Shown in pieces: positions 1 to 5,154 of a stretch of 5,786 nt of DNA (position 1 is its first letter; each line of letters starts with the position of its first letter). The DNA is from Agromyces sp. (GTDB lineage: Bacteria; Actinomycetota; Actinomycetes; Actinomycetales; Microbacteriaceae). A program made the translations under genes and the position numbers. Location: contig JAPSJU010000141.1 in assembly GCA_031178025.1 (NCBI GenBank), forward strand, positions 1-5,786, read 5' to 3'. Below the pieces are notes generated by a model. The model was not told where the DNA came from. It did not search any database and worked only from the letters and a program-made list of their open reading frames with translations.

Positions 1-1331
1 ACGCCGGCCAGGATCGCCCACCCGGCGAGCCCGTACGTCAGCGCGGTCGACGTCACGATGAGCGGCGCGCACATCGCGCCGACCGAGTATCCCATCGAGA
101 ACACGCCCTGGTAGGTGCCCGCGCTGACGGGATCGGCGAGCTCGAAGCTGAGACCCCACCCGCCGGCCTGCGAGAGCACTTCGGCGAACGCGTGCGCGAT
201 GGCGGCGAGCACGATGACGGCGATCGCGAAGACCGGAGCGAGCCCTGCGGCGGCGGCGTAGACGAGACAGGCCGCGGCCATGAGCCACGCGGCGATCGCC
301 GAGACGCGGCCTGCGCGGCGCAGGTCGTGCGTGCCCCGTGAGAGCGGCACCTGGAAGATCACGACGATCACCGTGTTGAGGATGAGCAGTGCCGAGAGGA
401 GCACCTCGGGCGCCCTCGTCTCGTTCGCGATCCACAGCGGCACGCCGACCTCGCCGACGCCGAACTGCATGCCGAACACCGCGCTCAGCGCCGTGAGCGC
501 GAGATACCGCCGATCGCGCCACGGCGAGTGCGCGGATCGGCTGCGGCGTGCGCGGCGCTCGGTCGCGATGCGGTCGATCGATCCCGTGGCGGTGTGCACG
601 GCGGCATCCGGCACATCGAGCGCGGGCCGGCGGTCGACGGTGCGGGGAAGCCGGATGAGCACGACGAGCCCGAGCAGGTAGGCGACGCCGGCCGCCAGGA
701 GGAGGACACGGTACGCCTCGGCCGTGCCGAGCGCGAGGGCGATCGCGCCGACGCCCGAGCCCACGGCGATCGAGACGTTGGTGACGGTGCGCAGCACGGC
801 GCGAGCCGCGACCCGGGGTTCTCCCTCGAAGGAGCGGGCGACGATCGCCATCCGCGTCGAGTTCGCGGCCTGGCCGAAGCCGCCGACCGCCATGCCCACG
901 ACGAGCGCGGACACGAAGTCGTCGGCGAGCGCGTATCCGAGCAGCCCGACGCCCTCGAGGGCGGTGAAGGCCAAGAGCAGGCGGCGCGCGCTCATGCGGT
1001 CGGCGAGCCAGCCGCCCGCGAGCGAGGCGAAGATGCCGAGCCCGCTGGCCGAGGCGAGCACGATCGCGATCTCGTGCGCGGGCAGGCCGACGATGAGCGT
1101 GAAGTAGAGCACCGTCACCGTGAGGAAGACGCCGCGCCCGACCCGGCTGATCAGCGTCGCGGTGACGAGGATGCGCAGCACGGGGTCGTCGACGGATGCC
1201 GCGATGCGGCGCACGAGTCCCGGTCGGCGCGCCGGCGGCGCATCCGCTTCATCGATGGCGGCGGAGGCGCGATCGAGCTCGGGCTCGACGACGGGGAGGG
1301 TGCCGGTGTCGGGGCTGGGGGAGTTGCGCAC
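1..1331 (-). CDS. MFS transporter, probable drug or metabolite efflux permease (C-terminus beyond window edge)
   Basis: This is an inner-membrane transporter of the major facilitator superfamily, probably a proton-coupled exporter; the substrate cannot be read from the sequence. 443 codons are present without a stop and the frame runs off the left edge, probably lacking only the last few dozen residues. Residues 1-45 are a hydrophilic Pro/Ala/Glu-rich cytoplasmic tail. Hydrophobic segments follow at about 52-80, 86-106, 117-136, 141-158, 183-203, 207-226, 275-300, 310-330, 342-362, 366-386, 403-428 and from 433. The polar loop 227-275 is the usual central cytoplasmic loop. MFS motif A is clear between helices 2 and 3 (GGWLADRMSARR, 106-117). 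The start is GTG at 1331, preceded by TGGGAG (1341-1346) with 9 nt spacing; GTG at V40 is a weaker alternative. The gene is divergent from the ArsR-type regulator, which suggests regulator-controlled efflux. Family call firm, substrate unknown. Confidence 0.93.
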   Translation of the reverse strand, partial: MRNSPSPDTGTLPVVEPELDRASAAIDEADAPPARRPGLVRRIAASVDDPVLRILVTATLISRVGRGVFLTVTVLYFTLIVGLPAHEIAIVLASASGLGIFASLAGGWLADRMSARRLLLAFTALEGVGLLGYALADDFVSALVVGMAVGGFGQAANSTRMAIVARSFEGEPRVAARAVLRTVTNVSIAVGSGVGAIALALGTAEAYRVLLLAAGVAYLLGLVVLIRLPRTVDRRPALDVPDAAVHTATGSIDRIATERRARRSRSAHSPWRDRRYLALTALSAVFGMQFGVGEVGVPLWIANETRAPEVLLSALLILNTVIVVIFQVPLSRGTHDLRRAGRVSAIAAWLMAAACLVYAAAAGLAPVFAIAVIVLAAIAHAFAEVLSQAGGWGLSFELADPVSAGTYQGVFSMGYSVGAMCAPLIVTSTALTYGLAGWAILAG

Positions 1332-1399
1332 GACTCCGTTCTCCCAGAGCTCCGCGTCCCGTCGATATCGATGTAGCGTATTGCTTCATGTTGCGCTAC
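1332..1399. promoter_or_regulatory. Divergent promoter/operator between the MFS gene and its regulator
   Basis: The 56 bp between the two starts must hold both promoters. Two symmetric elements are visible. One is a perfect 10-bp palindrome, TCGATATCGA, at 1362-1371. The other is an inverted repeat with arms GTAGCG (1373-1378) and CGCTAC (1394-1399), which spans the regulator's ATG at 1388. A TANNNT-type -10 element, TAGCGT, lies on the plus strand at 1374-1379, with an offset TACGCT on the minus strand at 1380-1375, so back-to-back promoters could share these bases. No convincing -35 box is visible. The symmetry suggests an operator for the adjacent winged-helix protein; this is inferred from position and dyad symmetry only. 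Confidence 0.5.
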
Positions 1400-2347
1400 C
1401 TGCTGACCGAGGACGACGTCGGTGCCGTGCGCTTCGGGATCTCGCCGCTCTGCGAGCTGGGCCTGTCCATCCGGGCGATCGCCGACCCGTCCCGCTTCCC
1501 CCTCCAGGTGGGGTGGCTCCGCCGCACCGAAGCAGCGCGGGAGCGACTCGACCACGCTGCGCTCTTCGCGCTCATCGACCACCGCGGCTGGACGCCGGAC
1601 TTCCTCAATCCGAGGCCGAGCTCACCGCTCACGCGGCTCGATGACGAGTTCGCGGCACTGCTGGAGATGCCCGCCGATGTCTTCCACGGCGATCTCGTCG
1701 CGGTCTTCGGGCAGGTGCCCGAGGTGTTCGCGGGGTCGACGAGCCGTGCCCGCCGCCGCCTCGTCTCGGCGCTGCGCCAACTGTGGGAGACCTGTCTCGA
1801 GCCGTACTGGCCGCGCATGCGCGCCGTGCTCGAGGCCGACATCGTGCACCGCGGACGCCAGGTCTCGCAGGCGGGCCTCTCGGCCATGCTGAACGGGCTG
1901 ACCTCCCGCATCACCTACGGCCACGGCGTGCTCGAGATGCGCATGGCCGACCCACGGCCGCGTGTGCGCGCGGTCGGCGGCGAGGGCCTGACGCTCGTGC
2001 CCACGATGTTCACGCGGCGCGGCTCGGCACCGGTCGGCGACGGGCCGCCGATGATCCTGTACCCGGCACGCGGCCAGGGCGCGCTGTGGGAGGCGGAGCG
2101 GGTCGCGAACCCGGGCGCGGTGGCCGCCGTGCTCGGCGAGACCCGGGCGAGCCTGCTGGCCGCGCTCGGCGAGCCGGCCTCCTCCACCGAGCTCGGCGTG
2201 CGATTCGGGGTCACCGCGTCGGCCGTGAACCAGCACCTGCGCGTGCTGCACGACGCCGGCCTGCTCGTGAGCACGCGGTACGGCCGCAGCGTGCTGTACC
2301 TGCGCAGCGAGCTCGGCAGCGCCCTCCTCGAGGCGCGCGCCGGCTGA
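1388..2347 (+). CDS. ArsR-type winged-helix transcriptional regulator with DUF5937-like N-terminal domain
   Basis: This is a 319-residue cytoplasmic DNA-binding regulator. The C-terminal winged helix-turn-helix covers about 255-310: TELGVRFGVTASAVNQHL (267-284) holds the first HTH helix and the recognition helix, then LRVLHDAGLL and a wing around 294-305 (STRYGRSVLY). The N-terminal ~200 residues, opening MLRYLLTEDDVGAVRFGISP, resemble the DUF5937 domain of long actinobacterial ArsR-like regulators and probably serve as sensor or dimerisation region. The ArsR metal-site motif ELCVCD is absent and only two cysteines (C22, C136) are present, so metal sensing is unlikely. ATG at 1388 is preferred because the family begins with this motif, while upstream in-frame starts (for example 1196) lie inside the opposing transporter gene. 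No Shine-Dalgarno is visible; TAGCGT 8 nt upstream suggests a leaderless mRNA. Likely role: autoregulation and control of the divergent transporter. Confidence 0.88.
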   Translation: MLRYLLTEDDVGAVRFGISPLCELGLSIRAIADPSRFPLQVGWLRRTEAARERLDHAALFALIDHRGWTPDFLNPRPSSPLTRLDDEFAALLEMPADVFHGDLVAVFGQVPEVFAGSTSRARRRLVSALRQLWETCLEPYWPRMRAVLEADIVHRGRQVSQAGLSAMLNGLTSRITYGHGVLEMRMADPRPRVRAVGGEGLTLVPTMFTRRGSAPVGDGPPMILYPARGQGALWEAERVANPGAVAAVLGETRASLLAALGEPASSTELGVRFGVTASAVNQHLRVLHDAGLLVSTRYGRSVLYLRSELGSALLEARAG

Positions 2348-3322
2348 TCAGGCGGGGTCGGGCGCGACGCGCAGCACGAGCTTGCCGCGCACGTGCCCGC
2401 CCTCGAGGAGGCGGTGCGCCGCGGCCCCCTCGGCGAGCGGGAACTCGCGCTCGACGTGCACCCGGATGGCGCCGTCGTCGATGAGTCGCGTGATCACCGA
2501 GAGCGTGCGGGCGTCGGGCGACACCGAGTACCCGGTGGCACGGATGCCGCGGGCGGCCGCCTCCTCGGCCATCGTCGGCCACGACCGCGTCGGCACGTTG
2601 ACGACGAGTCCGTGGGGGCGCAGCACCTCGAGCGATCGCGTGCCGGTGTCGTCGGCGAGGTTGCCGACGAGGTCGATCACGACGTCCTGCTCGCCGGCCA
2701 CCTCTTCGAACCGTTCGCTGCGATAGTCGATGACCCGCCGGGCACCGAGTCCGCGTACGAACTCCACGTTCCCGGTCGAGCAGGTCGCGGTGACGTTCGC
2801 CCCGAAGTAGGCGCCGAACTGCACGGCGAAGTGCCCGACCCCGCCGGCGCCGGCGTGCACGAGCATCCGCTGCCCGTCGTGCGCCCGCGCCGTGTCGATC
2901 ACGGCGCCCCATGCGGTGAGTGCGGCGAGGGGGACCGCGGCCGCCTCTGCGAACCCCAGCGAATGCGGCATCGGCGCCACGCTCATCGATGAGACGGAGA
3001 TGAGCTCGGCGTAGCTGCCGCCGACGCGTGGGACCCGTCCCATCCCGTACACCCGGTCGCCGGGCTGCAGCGGATGCGCCGCGTAGGGCACCGCCTCGAC
3101 GACACCGGAGAAATCGTTGCCGAGGACGGCGGGATACGTGGCGATGGCCGCCGAGACGCCTCGCCCCGCGCGGGTCTTCGCGTCGATCGGGTTCACCCCG
3201 GCGGCCACGACCCGGACGAGCACCTCGTCGCTCACGCGCGTCGGCCGAGGCACCTCGGCGAGGTGCAACTCGTCGGCGTCGCCCGTCCGCTCGATCACGA
3301 GGGCTCGCATGGTCTCCGTCAT
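2348..3322 (-). CDS. NADPH:quinone oxidoreductase-like medium-chain reductase (MDR superfamily, zinc-independent)
   Basis: This 324-residue soluble oxidoreductase probably uses NADPH to reduce quinones or activated double bonds; the true substrate is unknown. The N-terminal GroES-like domain has AGVNPIDAKTRAG (41-53), LGNDFSGVVEAV (67-78), PGDRVYG (87-93) and GSYAE (102-106). The Rossmann domain carries the dinucleotide-binding signature HAGAGGVGHFAVQFG (156-170). C-terminal ending VRGKLVLRV is typical of the quinone oxidoreductase branch. The only cysteine is C181, so catalytic and structural zinc sites are absent, as expected for this branch. Length is normal. The ATG at 3322 has a good ribosome site, GGGAGG (3330-3335), 7 nt upstream; the second Met (residue 5) is less likely. 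Its stop abuts the convergent regulator's stop. The upstream gap contains a 15-bp inverted repeat that may be an operator. Confidence 0.93.
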   Translation of the reverse strand: MTETMRALVIERTGDADELHLAEVPRPTRVSDEVLVRVVAAGVNPIDAKTRAGRGVSAAIATYPAVLGNDFSGVVEAVPYAAHPLQPGDRVYGMGRVPRVGGSYAELISVSSMSVAPMPHSLGFAEAAAVPLAALTAWGAVIDTARAHDGQRMLVHAGAGGVGHFAVQFGAYFGANVTATCSTGNVEFVRGLGARRVIDYRSERFEEVAGEQDVVIDLVGNLADDTGTRSLEVLRPHGLVVNVPTRSWPTMAEEAAARGIRATGYSVSPDARTLSVITRLIDDGAIRVHVEREFPLAEGAAAHRLLEGGHVRGKLVLRVAPDPA

Positions 3323-3350
3323 CCCTGATCCTCCCGGTCGTCAACCCCAC

Positions 3351-3365
3351 GCACCACTATGGTGC
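3351..3365. promoter_or_regulatory. Perfect 15-bp inverted repeat upstream of the reductase gene, candidate operator
   Basis: GCACCA and TGGTGC form a perfect 6-bp inverted repeat around a 3-nt centre (CTA), 28 bp upstream of the reductase ATG on the minus strand. The minus-strand reading CATAGT (3361-3356) inside the repeat resembles a -10 element, with no clear -35. It is not followed by a T-run in the minus direction, so it is not a convincing intrinsic terminator for the upstream hydrolase gene. A repressor site covering the promoter is the simplest reading. The cognate regulator is not identified. Confidence 0.35.
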
Positions 3366-3402
3366 ACCGCGGGGCGGCGGTGGCCGGGAGAACGCCGCGA
3401 GC

Positions 3403-4176
3403 TCAACCGCGCCGCAGCCAGCGCCCCACGCGCTCCCGCAGGGCCGCCGTCTGCGCTGCCGGGCCGTCGTCGCGCGCGGGCACGGCGTCGAGCGTGGCGC
3501 GAAGGCCCCCGGCCCACCGCTCGGCGATGTGGAAGGGGTGCACGGGATCGCGCGGGGCACCCACCACGAGCGAGCGGATGCCGCGAGCCGAGAGCGAACC
3601 GAGCTCGTCGTCGTGCTCGAACGCGCGGTTGCGCGGGATCTCGACGAGCCGCATGGCCCGGCGGGAGGCATCCGGCGCCTGGAACTGGGCGAGGAGCGCG
3701 CGCCCCCCGGCCGGCGACGCCTCGACCACCTCGCGGTAGACGGCGCGCTCCTGGAACTCGTCGGCGCCGGCGGGGCCCGCGTCGGCGAGGATCTGTCCGA
3801 TCACGGGGAAGGGGCGGAGGTTGTCGGGAAGCGACCGGTCGTCGAAGGCCGGACGGACGAAGACCGCCCGGTGCACGGGGAGGAGATCGTCGAGCGCGAT
3901 GCGCACGCCGATGGCGGCGCCCATCGAGATGCCGATGACGGTGAGCGGCTCGGACGGATCGCCGTTCTCCGCCCGCACCTGCTCGGCCACCTCGGTCGCG
4001 AGCCGGCGCAGTTCGAAGTCGGCGGGGTCGCCGACGGCCAGGAAGCCGCCGTGCGCGCGCACGTCGGGTGCGATGAGCCGCTCATCCGGACCGGCGATGT
4101 CGCGGACGACGGATTCGAAGATGCCGAGCGGCTGCCGACGGTCGGAGCCGAGTCCGTGCAGCAGCAGCGTGCTCAC
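3403..4176 (-). CDS. Alpha/beta hydrolase fold protein
   Basis: This 257-residue cytoplasmic protein has the alpha/beta hydrolase fold; the substrate is not predictable (ester or similar). The N-terminal HGLGS (7-11) is the usual oxyanion-hole loop, GISMG (82-86) is the nucleophile elbow with S84, and VVGAPRDPVHP (204-214) ends strand 7 with D210 in the acid position. Oddly, no histidine follows H216; the region after the last strand (about 228-257), where the catalytic His normally lies, has none. H213 or H216 may substitute, or activity may be altered. Start: GTG at 4176 overlaps the stop of the upstream nuclease gene as GTGA (4176-4173), with no separate Shine-Dalgarno, indicating translational coupling. 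The open frame extends further upstream to 4740, but that part is antiphase to the nuclease gene and has shadow-like composition. Shorter cap region than many relatives. Confidence 0.85.
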   Translation of the reverse strand: MSTLLLHGLGSDRRQPLGIFESVVRDIAGPDERLIAPDVRAHGGFLAVGDPADFELRRLATEVAEQVRAENGDPSEPLTVIGISMGAAIGVRIALDDLLPVHRAVFVRPAFDDRSLPDNLRPFPVIGQILADAGPAGADEFQERAVYREVVEASPAGGRALLAQFQAPDASRRAMRLVEIPRNRAFEHDDELGSLSARGIRSLVVGAPRDPVHPFHIAERWAGGLRATLDAVPARDDGPAAQTAALRERVGRWLRRG

Positions 4177-4865
4177 GCGAGCGCGCCCGGTCGGTAGACG
4201 GCGCGAGGGTCCTCTGCTGCGGGCCGCAGCATGCGCAGCAGCTGGTCGGCGAGGTGCACGAGGATGGCGATCTGGTCGTCGTCGCGGTCGACCCAGCGGC
4301 ACCGCGGCTCCTCGCCGACGGGCACGAAGTCGTCGTGCTGCTCCCACACGACGAGGGTGCGTTCGGCGCCGAGCACGTACTGCTGCCACCACACCTGCCG
4401 AAGGTAGCCGCGCGGGATGCCCCGCCATGGCCGGGAGGTGGTCTTGATCTCGCACAGCACGGGCGTGCCGTCCGGGCCGACGCGCACGCCGTCCGGCGTC
4501 GCGAGGTGGTTGCGGTCGGATGCGGCGTGGAACAGCAGGGACGAGGGGGTGATGCCGTGCGTGGTGCGGACCCACTCGGCGATGACGGGCTCGCGCTGGC
4601 GACCGTGGTCGGTGAAGCGGCTGCCGCCGAATCCTCGCGTGCCGTGCAGCTTCTCCCAGGCCGCGGCGCGCACCGAGGCGGGGGAGGCGAGCTTCGCGGC
4701 GTCGGTCGCGGTGATCCCGCGGGACCGGGCCCGGAGCCACGCGACTCGGTCGCTCGCATCGGCGACCACCCGGGTCTCGTGCGGATGCCGCGGCGGCGCC
4801 GGTTCGTGCAGCGGCGTCGTCGCCGGCCCCTCGAGATCGAAGAGGGCGAACGGCGTATCGAGCAC
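4173..4865 (-). CDS. YqaJ-like PD-(D/E)XK nuclease (viral recombinase/lambda exonuclease family)
   Basis: This is a 230-residue predicted nuclease of the YqaJ/lambda-exonuclease branch of the PD-(D/E)XK superfamily. The YqaJ N-terminal motif is seen as RSRGITATDAAKL (47-59), followed by HGRQREPVIAEWV (87-99) with conserved E92. Then come D125 in LATPDGV and E139-x-K141 in LCEIKTT, which together form the metal-binding catalytic core. A glutamine-rich helix (YLRQVWWQQYVLGAE, 154-168) matches the conserved C-terminal part. Phage YqaJ proteins work with a RecT-like annealing protein in DNA recombination; no such gene is in this window, so a housekeeping or unknown role is inferred. Start GTG 4865 keeps the N-terminal FALFDLEG segment; GTG at V33 is an alternative. 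No well-spaced Shine-Dalgarno is present; TACGCT upstream suggests a leaderless mRNA. It is the first gene of a coupled pair with the hydrolase. Confidence 0.85.
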   Translation of the reverse strand: MLDTPFALFDLEGPATTPLHEPAPPRHPHETRVVADASDRVAWLRARSRGITATDAAKLASPASVRAAAWEKLHGTRGFGGSRFTDHGRQREPVIAEWVRTTHGITPSSLLFHAASDRNHLATPDGVRVGPDGTPVLCEIKTTSRPWRGIPRGYLRQVWWQQYVLGAERTLVVWEQHDDFVPVGEEPRCRWVDRDDDQIAILVHLADQLLRMLRPAAEDPRAVYRPGALA

Positions 4866-4871
4866 CTCACG

Positions 4872-4877
4872 AGCGTA
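4872..4877 (-). promoter_or_regulatory. Candidate -10 element for a leaderless nuclease transcript
   Basis: On the minus strand TACGCT fits the TANNNT pattern and ends 6 nt before the GTG start at 4865, the distance expected if transcription begins at or next to the start codon. The nearest Shine-Dalgarno-like GAGG is 12 nt from the start, which is too far to be convincing. No good -35 box is seen. The pattern matches the one before the regulator at 1388. Confidence 0.3.
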
Positions 4878-4961
4878 CCTCGCGGGTCCGACGCCTGCCT
4901 GTCGCGGCCCTGTGTGTCCGCACTTGGGAGCGGCTCGGGGCGCAGCCGGACTTATGACGAC

Positions 4962-4975
4962 GAAAGTAAGAAAGT
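4962..4975 (+). repeat. Direct repeat GAAAGT-AA-GAAAGT in an AT-rich island, candidate regulator site
   Basis: Two copies of GAAAGT (4962-4967 and 4970-4975) lie 8 bp apart in a strikingly AT-rich stretch within the divergent intergenic region. They sit about 25 bp upstream of the -35 box of the plus-strand promoter, and also upstream of the nuclease gene. The position suits an activator or repressor of the isomerase-like gene. The binding protein is unknown; a sugar-responsive regulator is only a guess from the downstream gene. Confidence 0.3.
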
Positions 4976-4999
4976 TCGGCGACGCGACTCGTCTTTTGC

Positions 5000-5029
5000 T
5001 TGACGGCTTCTGAAGAAATGCCGTATTGT
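5000..5029 (+). promoter_or_regulatory. Sigma70-type promoter for the isomerase-like gene
   Basis: TTGACG (5000-5005) and TATTGT (5024-5029) are separated by 18 bp and match the housekeeping consensus at 5 of 6 and 4 of 6 positions. They lie in the locally AT-rich part of the region and face the gene starting at 5155. Transcription would begin near 5036, giving a leader of about 118 nt. This is the best promoter match in the window. Confidence 0.6.
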
Positions 5030-5038
5030 CCGGAAAAG

Positions 5039-5144
5039 CGCAGCATCCCAGGATGCGCGTCAGACGCTTCACGGGTGCGAACTCCGGAGCGTCAGCATTC
5101 GGGCCCGAGTTCGGCGCACGGCTGCACCCCACCACACACGTGCA
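5039..5144 (+). other. Potentially structured 5' leader of the isomerase-like gene
   Basis: Three hairpins can be drawn in the predicted leader. First, 5039-5059: CGC, a bulged A, then GCATC pairing with GATGC and GCG around a CCAG loop. Second, GTGCGAACTC (5075-5084) pairs with GAGTT (5107-5111) and CGCAC (5115-5119), a 10-bp stem with a 3-nt bulge. Third, TGCAC (5123-5127) pairs with GTGCA (5140-5144), ending at the ribosome site. An alternative pairing of GACGCT (5063-5068) with AGCGTC (5088-5093) would compete with or form a pseudoknot with the second stem. It does not match any riboswitch class I recognise, and in GC-rich DNA some pairing is expected by chance. Confidence 0.35.
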
Positions 5145-5150
5145 AAGGAG
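5144..5150 (+). promoter_or_regulatory. Ribosome binding site of the isomerase-like gene
   Basis: AAAGGAG lies 4 nt before the ATG at 5155. It is the strongest Shine-Dalgarno in the window and fixes this start. Its first base overlaps the 3' arm of the hairpin ending at 5144, so leader folding could affect access to it. Confidence 0.75.
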
Positions 5151-5154
5151 CATC

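Noticed and set aside
528..1376. Long plus-strand open frame (282 codons) opposite the transporter
   Set aside because: It is antisense to a protein with full MFS motifs and helices. Its translation is a low-complexity Arg/Asp/Gly/His-rich shadow typical of GC-rich DNA.
2338..2354. Possible hairpin across the convergent stop codons (CGCC / GGCG)
   Set aside because: A 4-bp stem with a 9-nt loop and no T-run on either strand; expected by chance in GC-rich DNA.
2211..3350. Minus-strand open frame of 379 codons overlapping the reductase in another frame
   Set aside because: It is out of phase with the reductase, whose motifs and ribosome site are clear; its translation is almost entirely Arg-, Ala- and Gly-rich.
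3028..4197. Plus-strand open frame of 389 codons opposite the reductase and hydrolase
   Set aside because: The opposite strand encodes recognisable families with intact motifs; this frame gives Arg/Pro-rich sequence without any domain.
4177..4740. N-terminal extension of the hydrolase up to 4740
   Set aside because: It overlaps the nuclease gene out of frame and has Arg-rich shadow composition. The GTG at 4176 begins exactly at the conserved LLLHGLG segment and gives a coupling overlap.
4981..4997. Possible terminator: GACG / CGTC followed by TTTT
   Set aside because: The stem has only 4 bp and the T-run 4 bases; it lies upstream of a promoter between divergent genes, so there is no transcript for it to end.
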